Source: Rallus limicola
Taxonomy: Eukaryota > Chordata > Aves > Gruiformes > Rallidae
Length of the DNA: 64,000 bases
Direction: 5' to 3'
NCBI GenBank assembly: GCA_022605955.1
Contig: JAKCOZ010000601.1
Location: forward strand, 50,926 to 114,925
Below, piece by piece: positions 1-10,703 of this stretch; within the stretch, counting starts at the first letter, position 1; every line of letters begins with the position of its first letter. The position numbers and the translations under genes are program-made. The notes under the pieces are model-generated. The model made no database searches. It saw only the letters and a list, made by a program, of their open reading frames with translations, and was not told the origin of the DNA.

Positions 1-11
1 AACCTCCTACG
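1..11 (+). repeat. Partial monomer at left edge
   Basis: These 11 bases match monomer positions 188-198 (ending in CCTCCTACG). The array is cut by the window edge and continues to the left. Confidence 0.95.
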
Positions 12-1001
12 GTGCTTTTCTCGGCCCTAGCAGACTGCAGTTCAAAACATGCTAAACGTCCAGCAATAACTCCCAAAGTAAAGAAGCTAGGCCTGAAAGG
101 CATAGCTTGTCTGAAACCTCCTAACAGGACACACGAGCAGACCCTGTCACTTTGGCTCTCAGCGTTTTCCTTTGCCTGGAAAGAGTGAACATGCCTGGAA
201 CCTCCTACGGTGCTTTTCTCGGCCCTAGCAGACTGCAGTTCAAAACATGCTAAACGTCCAGCAATAACTCCCAAAGTAAAGAAGCTAGGCCTGAAAGGCA
301 TAGCTTGTCTGAAACCTCCTAACAGGACACACGAGCAGACCCTGTCACTTTGGCTCTCAGCCTTTTCCTTTGCCTGGAAAGAGGGAACATGCCTGGAACC
401 TCCTACGGTGCTTTTCTCGGCCCTAGCAGACTGCAGTTCAAAACATGCTAAATGTCCAGCAATAACTCCCAAAGTAAAGAAGCTAGGCCTGAAAGGCATA
501 GCTTGTCTGAAACCTCCTAACAGGACACACGAGCAGACCCTGTCACTTTGGCTCTCAGCCTTTTCCTTTGCCTGGAAAGAGGGAACATGCCTGGAACCTC
601 CTACGGTGCTTTTCTCGGCCCTAGCAGACTGCAGTTCAAAACATGCTAAACGTCCAGCAATAACTCCCAAAGTAAAGAAGCTAGGCCTGAAAGGCACAGC
701 TTGTCTGAAACCTCCTAACAGGACACACGAGCAGACCCTGTCACTTTAGCTCTCAGCCTTTTCCTTTGCCTGGAAAGAGGGAACATGCCTGGAACCTCCT
801 ACGGTGCTTTTCTCGGCCCTAGCAGACTGCAGTTCAAAACATGCCAAACGTCCAGCAATAACTCCCAAAGTAAAGAAGCTAGGCCTGAAAGGCATAGCTT
901 GTCTGAAACCTCCTAACAGGACACACGAGCAGACCCTGTCACTTTGGCTCTCAGCCTTTTCCTTTGCCTGGAAAGAGGGAACATGCCTGGAACCTCCTAC
1001 G
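12..1001 (+). repeat. Five-monomer block, copy 1 of 3
   Basis: The order of marker monomers is: CAGCGTTTTCC with GAGTGAAC, a consensus type, AAATGTCC, GGCACAGC with CTTTAGCTC, and CATGCCAAAC. The same order is found at 6,744-7,733 and 9,516-10,505, at offsets of exactly 34 and 48 monomers. Copy 1 shares the GAGTGAAC change with the 9,516 copy but not with the 6,744 copy. Confidence 0.85.
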
Positions 1002-2189
1002 GTGCTTTTCTCGGCCCTAGCAGACTGCAGTTCAAAACATGCCAAACGTCCAGCAATAACTCCCAAAGTAAAGAAGCTAGGCCTGAAAGGCATAGCTTGT
1101 CTGAAACCTCCTAACAGGACACACGAGCAGACCCTGTCACTTTGGCTCTCAGCCTTTTCCTTTGCCTGGAAAGAGTGAACATGCCTGGAACCTCCTACGG
1201 TGCTTTTCTCGGCCCTAGCAGACTGCAGTTCAAAACATGCTAAACGTCCAGCAATAACTCCCAAAGTAAAGAAGCTAGGCCTGAAAGGCATAGCTTGTCT
1301 GAAACCTCCTAACAGGACACACGAGCAGACCCTGTCACTTTGGCTCTCAGCCTTTTCCTTTGCCTGGAAAGAGGGAACATGCCTGGAAACTCCTACGGTG
1401 CTTTTCTCGGCCCTAGCAGACTGCAGTTCAAAACATGCTAAACGTCCAGCAATAACTCCCAAAGTAAAGAAGCTAGGCCTGAAAGGCATAGCTTGTCTGA
1501 AACCTCCTAACAGGACACACGAGCAGAACCTGTCACTTTGGCTCTCAGCCTTTTCCTTTGCCTGGAAAGAGGGAACATGCCTGGAACCTCCTACGGTGCT
1601 TTTCTCGGCCCTAGCAGACTGCAGTTCAAAACATGCTAAACGTCCAGCAATAACTCCCAACGTAAAGAAGCTAGGCCTGAAAGGCATAGCTTGTCTGAAA
1701 CCTCCTAACAGGACACACGAGCAGACCCTGTCACTTTGGCTCTCAGCCTTTTCCTTTGCCTGGAAAGAGGGAACATGCCTTGAACCTCCTACGGCGCTTT
1801 TCTCGGCCCTAGCAGACTGCAGTTCAAAACATGCTAAACGTACAGCAATAACTCCCAACGTAAAGAAGCTAGGCCTGAAAGGCATAGCTTGTCTGAAACC
1901 TCCTAACAGGACACACGAGCAGACCCTGTCACTTTGGCTCTCAGCCTTTTCCTTTGCCTGGAAAGAGGGAACATGCCTGGAACCTCCTACGGTGCTTTTC
2001 TCGGCCCTAGCAGACTGCAGTTCAAAACATGCTAAACGTCCAGCAATAGCTCCCAAAGTAAAGAAGCTAGGCCTGACAGGCATAGCTTGTCTGAAACCTC
2101 CTAACAGGACACACGAGCAGACCCTGTCACTTTGGCTCTCAGCCTTTTCCTTTGCCTGGAAAGAGGGAACATGCCTGGAACCTCCTACG

Positions 2190-2387
2190 GCGCTTTTCTC
2201 GGCCCTAGCAGACTGCAGTTCAAAACATGCTAAACGTCCAGCAATAACTCCCAAAGTAAAGAAGCTAGGCCTGAAACGCACAGCTTGTCTGAAACCTCCT
2301 AACAGGACACACGAGCAGACCCTGTCACTTTGGCTCTCAGCCTTTTCCTTTGCCTGGAAAGAGGGAACATGCCTGGAACCTCCTACG
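2190..2387 (+). repeat. Hybrid monomer (T2C left part, AAACGCACAGC right part)
   Basis: This monomer begins GCGCTTTTC and carries AAACGCACAGC. In the related array at 11,496-11,891 these markers are on two neighbouring monomers: T2C with AAATGTCC, then AAACGCACAGC. The monomer here lacks AAATGTCC, so an exchange between monomer positions 2 and 46 joined the two and removed one repeat length. The alternative is that the separated state is derived. Confidence 0.7.
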
Positions 2388-2783
2388 GTGCTTTTCTCGG
2401 CCCTAGCAGACTGCAGTTCAAAACATGCCAAACGTCCAGCAATAACTCCCAAAGTAAAGAAGCTAGGCCTGAAAGGCATAGCTTGTCTGAAACCTCCTAA
2501 CAGGACACACGAGCAGACCCTGTCACTTTGGCTCTCAGCCTTTTCCTTTGCCTGGAAAGAGGGAACATGCCTGGAACCTCCTACGGTGCTTTTCTCGGCC
2601 CTAGCAGACTGCAGTTCAAAACATGCCAAATGTCCAGCAATAACTCCCAAAGTAAAGAAGCTAGGCCTGAAAGGCATAGCTTGTCTGAAACCTCCTAACA
2701 GGACACACGAGCAGACCCTGTCACTTTGGCTCTCAACCTTTTCCTTTGCCTGGAAAGAGTGAACATGCCTGGAACCTCCTACG

Positions 2784-2982
2784 GTGCTTTTCTCGGCCCT
2801 AGCAGACTGCAGTTCAAAACATGCTAAACCTCCAGCAATAACTCCCAAAGTAAAGAAGCTAGGCCTGAAAGGCATAGCTTGTCTGAAACCTCCTAACAGG
2901 ACACACGAGCAGACCCCGTTCACTTTGGCTCTCAGCCTTTTCCTTTGCCTGGAAAGAGGGAACATGCCTGGAACCTCCTACG
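2784..2982 (+). repeat. 199-bp monomer with unique insertion
   Basis: The stretch normally reading ACCCTGTCAC is ACCCCGTTCAC here (about 2,915-2,922), one base longer. I found this insertion only once, so it has not been spread by homogenisation. Confidence 0.9.
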
Positions 2983-3191
2983 GTGCTTTTCTCGGCCCAA
3001 GCAGACTGCAGTTCAAAACATGCTAAACGTCCAGCAATAGCTCCCAAAGTAAAGAAGCTAGGCCTGAAAGGCATAGCTTGTCTGAAACCTCCTAACAGGA
3101 CACACGAGCAGACCCTGTCACTTTGGCTCTTTGCCTTTTCATTTGCCTGGAAAGAGGGAACATGCCTGGAACCTCCTACGGTGCTTTTCTC

Positions 3192-3262
3192 GGCCCTAGC
3201 AGACTGCAGTTCAAAACATGCTAAACGTCCAGCAATAACTCCCAAAGTAAAGAAGCTAGGCC
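3192..3262. repeat. Imperfect inverted repeat inside the monomer
   Basis: GGCCCTAGC at monomer positions 12-20 is the reverse complement, with one bulged base, of GCTAGGCC at 75-82. The arms are 54 bases apart. A second tiny hairpin, GCCT-GAA-AGGC, sits at 80-90. The dyads recur in almost every monomer. They are short and could be incidental; any structural role is speculation. Confidence 0.5.
3204..3209. other. PstI site present in nearly every monomer
   Basis: CTGCAG lies at monomer positions 24-29 and recurs with 198-bp spacing. It is lost in a few monomers, for example CAGAGTGCAG at 24,385, 28,741, 35,074 and 39,428, CTGCTG at about 46,362, and CTGAAG at about 51,113. PstI digestion should therefore give a strong 198-bp band plus a weak ladder. 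Confidence 0.9.
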
Positions 3263-3263
3263 T
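3258..3263. other. StuI site present in nearly every monomer
   Basis: AGGCCT lies at monomer positions 78-83. It is altered in HOR-specific monomers, for example AGGCCAGAAA at 50,177, 51,167, 56,711 and 62,651, GCTAAGCCTG at about 8,008 and 11,968, and GCTACGCCTG at about 21,275. Such losses mark particular HOR positions. Confidence 0.88.
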
Positions 3264-3338
3264 GAAAGGCATAGCTTGTCTGAAACCTCCTAACAGGACA
3301 CACGAGCAGACCCTGTCACTTTGGCTCTCAGCCTTTTC

Positions 3339-3357
3339 CTTTGCCTGGAAAGAGGGA
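3339..3357 (+). promoter_or_regulatory. Degenerate CENP-B-box-like motif (weak)
   Basis: CTTTGCCTGGAAAGAGGGA at monomer positions 159-177 shares TGGAA and GGGA with the mammalian CENP-B box (YTTCGTTGGAARCGGGA). It is 19 rather than 17 bases long, with one extra base on each side of TGGAA, and it lacks both required CG dinucleotides. By the known binding requirement it should not bind CENP-B. It is listed only because the resemblance sits in every monomer and the recurrent G175T change falls in it. Confidence 0.15.
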
Positions 3358-4566
3358 ACATGCCTGGAACCTCCTACGGTGCTTTTCTCGGCCCTAGCAG
3401 ACTGCAGTTCAAAACATGCTAAACGTCCAGCAATAACTCCCAAAGTAAAGAAGCTAGGCCTGAAAGGCATAGCTTGTCTGAAACCTCCTAACAGGACACA
3501 CGAGCAGACCCTGTCACTTTGGCTCTCAGCCTTTTCCTTTGCCTGGAAAGAGGGAACATGCCTGGAACCTCCTACGGTGCTTTTCTCGGCCCTAGCAGAC
3601 TGCAGTTCAAAACATGCTAAACGTCCAGCAATAACTCCCAAAGTAAAGAAGCTAGGCCTGAAAGGCATAGCTTGTCTGAAACCTCCTAACAGGACACACG
3701 AGCAGACCCTGTCACTTTGGCTCTCAGCCTTTTCCTTTGCCTGGAAAGAGGGAACATGCCTGGAACCTCCTACGGTGCTTTTCTCGGCCCTAGCAGACTG
3801 CAGTTCAAAACATGCTAAACGTCCAGCAATAACTCCCAAAGTAAAGAAGCTAGGCCTGAAAGGCATAGCTTGTCTGAAACCTCCTAACAGGACACACGAG
3901 CAGACCCTGTCACTTTGGCTCTCAGCCTTTTCCTTTGCCTGGAAAGAGGGAACATGCCTGGAACCTCCTACGGTGCTTTTCTCGGCCCTAGCAGACTGCA
4001 GTTCAAAACATGCTAAACGTCCAGCAATAACTCCCAAAGTAAAGAAGCTAGGCCTGAAAGGCACAGCTTGTCTGAAACCTCCTAACAGGACACACGAGCA
4101 GACCCTGTCACTTTGGCTCTCAGCCTTTTCCTTTGCCTGGAAAGAGGGAACATGCCTGGAACCTCCTACGGTGCTTTTCTCGGCCCTAGCAGACTGCAGT
4201 TCAAAACATGCTAAACGTCCAGCAATAACTCCCAAAGTAAAGAAGCTAGGCCTGAAAGGCATAGCTTGTCTGAAACCTCCTAACAGGACACACGAGCAGA
4301 CCCTGTCACTTTGGCTCTCAGCCTTTTCCTTTGCCTGGAAAGAGGGAACATGCCTGGAACCTCCTACGGTGCTTTTCTCGGCCCTAGCAGACTGCAGTTC
4401 AAAACATGCTAAACGTTCAGCAATAACTCCCAAAGTAAAGAAGCTAGGCCTGAAAGGCATAACTTGTCTGAAACCTCCTAACAGGACACACGAGCAGACC
4501 CTGTCACTTTGGCTCTCAGCCTTTTCCTTTGCCTGGAAAGAGGGAACATGCCTGGAACCTCCTACG

Positions 4567-4961
4567 GTGCTTTTCTCGGCCCTAGCAGACTGCAGTTCAA
4601 AACATGCTAAACGTCCAGCAATAACTCCCAAAGTAAAGAAGCTAGGCCTGAAAGGCATAGCTTGTCTGAAACCTCCTAACAGGACACACGAGCAGACCCC
4701 GTCACTTTGGCTCTCAGCCTTTTCCTTTGCCTGGAAAGAGGGAACATGCCTGGAACCTCCTACGGTGCTTTTCTCGGCCCTAGCAGACTGCAGTTCAAAA
4801 CATGCTAAACGTCCAGCAATAACTCCCAAAGTAAAGAAGCTAGGCCTGAAAGGCATAGCTTGTCTGAAACCTCCTAACAGGACACACGAGCAGACCCTGT
4901 CACTTTGGCTCTCAGCCTTTTCCTTTGCCTGGAAAGAGGGAACTTGCCTGGAACCTCTACG
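4567..4961 (+). repeat. Two-monomer block with CCTCTACGG deletion, copy 1
   Basis: The first monomer has ACCCCGTCAC and the second ends with CCTCTACGG instead of CCTCCTACGG, making it 197 bp. The same pair occurs at 17,238-17,632, offset 12,671 bp (64 monomers less one base). Downstream, both copies lead to a GAGTGAAC monomer and then a monomer with CCTAAAGATG (5,358 and 18,623). The 17-kb copy has three extra monomers in between. Confidence 0.85.
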
Positions 4962-5357
4962 GTGCTTTTCTCGGCCCTAGCAGACTGCAGTTCAAAACAT
5001 GCTAAACGTCCAGCAATAACTCCCAAAGTAAAGAAGCTAGGCCTGAAAGGCATAGCTTGTCTGAAACCTCCTAACAGGACACACGAGCAGACCCTGTCAC
5101 TTTGGCTCTCAGCCTTTTCCTTTGCCTGGAAAGAGGGAACATGCCTGGAACCTCCTACGGTGCTTTTCTCGGCCCTAGCAGACTGCAGTTCAAAACATGC
5201 TAAACGTCCAGCAATAACTCCCAAAGTAAAGAAGCTAGGCCTGAAAGGCATAGCTTGTCTGAAACCTCCTAACAGGACACACGAGCAGACCCTGTCACTT
5301 TGGCTCTCAGCCTTTTCCTTTGCCTGGAAAGAGTGAACATGCCTGGAACCTCCTACG

Positions 5358-6545
5358 GTGCTTTTCTCGGCCCTAGCAGACTGCAGTTCAAAACATGCTA
5401 AACGTCCAGCAATAACTCCCAACCTAAAGATGCTAGGCCTGAAAGGCATAGCTTGTCTGAAACCTCCTAACAGGACACACGAGCAGACCCTGTCACTTTG
5501 GCTCTCAGCCTTTTCCTTTGCCTGGAAAGAGGGAACATGCCTGGAACCTCCTACGGTGCTTTTCTCGGCCCTAGCAGACTGCAGTTCAAAACATGCTAAA
5601 CGTCCAGCAATAACTCCCAACGTAAAGAAGCTAGGCCTGAAAGGCATAGCTTGTCTGAAACCTCCTAACAGGACACACGAGCAGCCCCTGTCACTTTGGC
5701 TCTCAGCCTTTTCCTTTGCCTGGAAAGAGGGAACATGCCTGGAACCTCCTACGGTGCTTTTCTCGGCCCTAGCAGACTGCAGTTCAAAACATGCTAAACG
5801 TCCAGCAATAACTCCCAAAGTAAAGAAGCTAGGCCTGAAAGGCATAGCTTGTCTGAAACCTCCTAACAGGACACACGAGCAGACCCTGTCACTTTGGCTC
5901 TCAGCCTTTTCCTTTGCCTGGAAAGAGTGAACATGCCTGGAACCTCCTACGGTGCTTTTCTCGGCCCTAGCAGACTGCAGTTCAAAACATGCTAAACGTC
6001 CAGCAATAACTCCCAACCTAAAGATGCTAGGCCTGAAAGGCATAGCTTGTCTGAAACCTCCTAACAGGACACACGAGCAGACCCTGTCACTTTGGCTCTC
6101 AGCCTTTTCCTTTGCCTGGAAAGAGGGAACATGCCTGGAACCTCCTACGGTGCTTTTCTCGGCCCTAGCAGACTGCAGTTCAAAACATGCTAAACGTCCA
6201 GCAATAACTCCCAACGTAAAGAAGCTAGGCCTGAAAGGCATAGCTTGTCTGAAACCTCCTAACAGGACACACGAGCAGCCCCTGTCACTTTGGCTCTCAG
6301 CCTTTTCCTTTGCCTGGAAAGAGGGAACATGCCTGGAACCTCCTACGGTGCTTTTCTCGGCCCTAGCAGACTGCAGTTCAAAACATGCTAAACGTCCAGC
6401 AATAACTCCCAAAGTAAAGAAGCTAGGCCTGAAAGGCATAGCTTGTCTGAAACCTCCTAACAGGACACACGAGCAGACCCTGTCACTTTGGCTCTCAGCC
6501 TTTTCCTTTGCCTGGAAAGAGGGAACATGCCTGGAACCTCCTACG
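5358..6545 (+). repeat. Tandem duplication of a three-monomer unit (2 x 594 bp)
   Basis: The trimer is: CCCAACCTAAAGATG monomer, CCCAACG plus CAGCCCCTG monomer, and an otherwise unmarked monomer. It occurs at 5,358-5,951 and again at 5,952-6,545. The difference I noted is GAGTGAAC at 5,928 in the first copy against GAGGGAAC in the second. A single related CCTAAAGATG monomer starts at 18,623. Confidence 0.88.
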
Positions 6546-6743
6546 GTGCTTTTCTCGGCCCTAGCAGACTGCAGTTCAAAACATGCTAAACGTCCAGCAA
6601 TAGCTCCCAAAGTAAAGAAGCTAGGCCTGAAAGGCATAGCTTGTCTGAAACCTCCTAACAGGACACACGAGCAGACCCTGTCACTTTGGCTCTCAGCCTT
6701 TTCCTTTGCCTGGAAAGAGGGAACATGCCTGGAACCTCCTACG

Positions 6744-7733
6744 GTGCTTTTCTCGGCCCTAGCAGACTGCAGTTCAAAACATGCTAAACGTCCAGCAATA
6801 ACTCCCAAAGTAAAGAAGCTAGGCCTGAAAGGCATAGCTTGTCTGAAACCTCCTAACAGGACACACGAGCAGACCCTGTCACTTTGGCTCTCAGCGTTTT
6901 CCTTTGCCTGGAAAGAGGGAACATGCCTGGAACCTCCTACGGTGCTTTTCTCGGCCCTAGCAGACTGCAGTTCAAAACATGCTAAACGTCCAGCAATAAC
7001 TCCCAAAGTAAAGAAGCTAGGCCTGAAAGGCATAGCTTGTCTGAAACCTCCTAACAGGACACACGAGCAGACCCTGTCACTTTGGCTCTCAGCCTTTTCC
7101 TTTGCCTGGAAAGAGGGAACATGCCTGGAACCTCCTACGGTGCTTTTCTCGGCCCTAGCAGACTGCAGTTCAAAACATGCTAAATGTCCAGCAATAACTC
7201 CCAAAGTAAAGAAGCTAGGCCTGAAAGGCATAGCTTGTCTGAAACCTCCTAACAGGACACACGAGCAGACCCTGTCACTTTGGCTCTCAGCCTTTTCCTT
7301 TGCCTGGAAAGAGGGAACATGCCTGGAACCTCCTACGGTGCTTTTCTCGGCCCTAGCAGACTGCAGTTCAAAACATGCTAAACGTCCAGCAATAACTCCC
7401 AAAGTAAAGAAGCTAGGCCTGAAAGGCACAGCTTGTCTGAAACCTCCTAACAGGACACACGAGCAGACCCTGTCACTTTAGCTCTCAGCCTTTTCCTTTG
7501 CCTGGAAAGAGGGAACATGCCTGGAACCTCCTACGGTGCTTTTCTCGGCCCTAGCAGACTGCAGTTCAAAACATGCCAAACGTCCAGCAATAACTCCCAA
7601 AGTAAAGAAGCTAGGCCTGAAAGGCATAGCTTGTCTGAAACCTCCTAACAGGACACACGAGCAGACCCTGTCACTTTGGCTCTCAGCCTTTTCCTTTGCC
7701 TGGAAAGAGGGAACATGCCTGGAACCTCCTACG
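6744..7733 (+). repeat. Five-monomer block, copy 2 of 3
   Basis: This copy has the same marker order as 12-1,001, but its first monomer has GAGGGAAC instead of GAGTGAAC. It is the right part of a longer match (6,150-7,733 with 8,922-10,505, offset 14 monomers) that adds upstream monomers marked CAGCCCCTG and TAGCTCC. Confidence 0.85.
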
Positions 7734-9515
7734 GTGCTTTTCTCGGCCCTAGCAGACTGCAGTTCAAAACATGCCAAACGTCCAGCAATAACTCCCAAAG
7801 TAAAGAAGCTAGGCCTGAAAGGCATAGCTTGTCTGAAACCTCCTAACAGGACACACGAGCAGACCCTGTCACTTTGGCTCTCAGCCTTTTCCTTTGCCTG
7901 GAAAGAGGGAACATGCCTGGAACCTCCTACGGTGCTTTTCTCGGCCCTAGCAGACTGCAGTTCAAAACATGCTAAACGTCCAGCAATAACTCCCAAAGTA
8001 AAGAAGCTAAGCCTGAAAGGCATAGCTTGTCTGAAACCTCCTAACAGGACACACGAGCAGACCCTGTCACTTTGGCTCTCAGCCTTTTCCTTTGCCTGGA
8101 AAGAGGGAACATGCCTGGAAACTCCTACGGTGCTTTTCTCGGCCCTAGCAGACTGCAGTTCAAAACATGCTAAACGTCCAGCAATAACTCCCAACGTAAA
8201 GAAGCTAGGCCTGAAAGGCATAGCTTGTCTGAAACCTCCTAACAGGACACACGAGCAGACCCTGTCACTTTGGCTCTCAGCCTTTTCCTTTGCCTGGAAA
8301 GAGGGAACATGCCTGGAACCTCCTACGGTGCTTTACTCGGCCCTAGCAGACTGCAGTTCAAAACATGCCAAAAGTCCAGCAATAACTCCCAAAGTAAAGA
8401 AGCTAGGCCTGAAAGGCATAGCTTGTCTGAAACCTCCTAACAGGACACACGAGCAGACCCTGTCACTTTGGCTCTCAGCCTTTTCCTTTGCCTGGAAAGA
8501 GGGAACATGCCTGGAACCTCCTACGGTGCTTTTCTCGGCCCTAGCAGACTGCAGTTCAAAACATGCTAAACGTCCAGCAATAACTCCCAACGTAAAGAAG
8601 CTAGGCCTGAAAGGCATAGCTTGTCTGAAACCTCCTAACAGGACACACGAGCAGACCCTGTCACTTTGGCTCTCAGCCTTTTCCTTTGCCTGGAAAGAGG
8701 GAACATGCCTGGAAACTCCTACGGTGCTTTTCTCGGCCCTAGCAGACTGCAGTTCAAAACATGCTAAACGTCCAGCAATAACTCCCAACGTAAAGAAGCT
8801 AGGCCTGAAAGGCATAGCTTGTCTGAAACCTCCTAACAGGACACACGAGCAGCCCCTGTCACTTTGGCTCTCAGCCTTTTCCTTTGCCTGGAAAGAGGGA
8901 ACATGCCTGGAAACTCCTACGGTGCTTTTCTCGGCCCTAGCAGACTGCAGTTCAAAACATGCTAAACGTCCAGCAATAACTCCCAACGTAAAGAAGCTAG
9001 GCCTGAAAGGCATAGCTTGTCTGAAACCTCCTAACAGGACACACGAGCAGCCCCTGTCACTTTGGCTCTCAGCCTTTTCCTTTGCCTGGAAAGAGGGAAC
9101 ATGCCTGGAACCTCCTACGGTGCTTTTCTCGGCCCTAGCAGACTGCAGTTCAAAACATGCTAAACGTCCAGCAATAACTCCCAAAGTAAAGAAGCTAGGC
9201 CTGAAAGGCATAGCTTGTCTGAAACCTCCTAACAGGACACACGAGCAGACCCTGTCACTTTGGCTCTCAGCCTTTTCCTTTGCCTGGAAAGAGGGAACAT
9301 GCCTGGAACCTCCTACGGTGCTTTTCTCGGCCCTAGCAGACTGCAGTTCAAAACATGCTAAACGTCCAGCAATAGCTCCCAAAGTAAAGAAGCTAGGCCT
9401 GAAAGGCATAGCTTGTCTGAAACCTCCTAACAGGACACACGAGCAGACCCTGTCACTTTGGCTCTCAGCCTTTTCCTTTGCCTGGAAAGAGGGAACATGC
9501 CTGGAACCTCCTACG

Positions 9516-10505
9516 GTGCTTTTCTCGGCCCTAGCAGACTGCAGTTCAAAACATGCTAAACGTCCAGCAATAACTCCCAAAGTAAAGAAGCTAGGCCTGA
9601 AAGGCATAGCTTGTCTGAAACCTCCTAACAGGACACACGAGCAGACCCTGTCACTTTGGCTCTCAGCGTTTTCCTTTGCCTGGAAAGAGTGAACATGCCT
9701 GGAACCTCCTACGGTGCTTTTCTCGGCCCTAGCAGACTGCAGTTCAAAACATGCTAAACGTCCAGCAATAACTCCCAAAGTAAAGAAGCTAGGCCTGAAA
9801 GGCATAGCTTGTCTGAAACCTCCTAACAGGACACACGAGCAGACCCTGTCACTTTGGCTCTCAGCCTTTTCCTTTGCCTGGAAAGAGGGAACATGCCTGG
9901 AACCTCCTACGGTGCTTTTCTCGGCCCTAGCAGACTGCAGTTCAAAACATGCTAAATGTCCAGCAATAACTCCCAAAGTAAAGAAGCTAGGCCTGAAAGG
10001 CATAGCTTGTCTGAAACCTCCTAACAGGACACACGAGCAGACCCTGTCACTTTGGCTCTCAGCCTTTTCCTTTGCCTGGAAAGAGGGAACATGCCTGGAA
10101 CCTCCTACGGTGCTTTTCTCGGCCCTAGCAGACTGCAGTTCAAAACATGCTAAACGTCCAGCAATAACTCCCAAAGTAAAGAAGCTAGGCCTGAAAGGCA
10201 CAGCTTGTCTGAAACCTCCTAACAGGACACACGAGCAGACCCTGTCACTTTAGCTCTCAGCCTTTTCCTTTGCCTGGAAAGAGGGAACATGCCTGGAACC
10301 TCCTACGGTGCTTTTCTCGGCCCTAGCAGACTGCAGTTCAAAACATGCCAAACGTCCAGCAATAACTCCCAAAGTAAAGAAGCTAGGCCTGAAAGGCATA
10401 GCTTGTCTGAAACCTCCTAACAGGACACACGAGCAGACCCTGTCACTTTGGCTCTCAGCCTTTTCCTTTGCCTGGAAAGAGGGAACATGCCTGGAACCTC
10501 CTACG
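9516..10505 (+). repeat. Five-monomer block, copy 3 of 3
   Basis: This copy matches 12-1,001, including CAGCGTTTTCC plus GAGTGAAC in its first monomer (to 9,713). It lies 2,772 bp (14 monomers) after copy 2, so 14 monomers is a local HOR period here. Confidence 0.85.
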
Positions 10506-10703
10506 GTGCTTTTCTCGGCCCTAGCAGACTGCAGTTCAAAACATGCCAAACGTCCAGCAATAACTCCCAAAGTAAAGAAGCTAGGCCTGAAAGGCATAGC
10601 TTGTCTGAAACCTCCTAAGAGGACACACGAGCAGACCCTGTCACTTTGGCTCTCAGCCTTTTCCTTTGCCTGGAAAGAGGGAACATGCCTGGAACCTCCT
10701 ACG

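Larger units (their letters stand above)
3181..3378 (+). repeat. Representative consensus monomer (198 bp)
   Basis: This monomer carries the majority base at every position I compared, so it serves as the coordinate frame. It is 99/198 GC (57 C, 42 G) with 4 CpG, at monomer positions 11, 46, 123 and 197. Landmarks are a PstI site CTGCAG at 24-29, a StuI site AGGCCT at 78-83, a pyrimidine-rich stretch at about 145-166, and two copies of TGCCTGGAA at 162-170 and 181-189. AACCTCCTA also occurs twice, at 104-112 and 188-196. Main polymorphic positions across the array are T2/C, T42/C, C46/T, G47/A/T, A58/G, A66/C, T97/C, G143/A, G175/T and G198/A. One frame on each strand is stop-free, which creates the long false ORFs. 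Confidence 0.95.
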
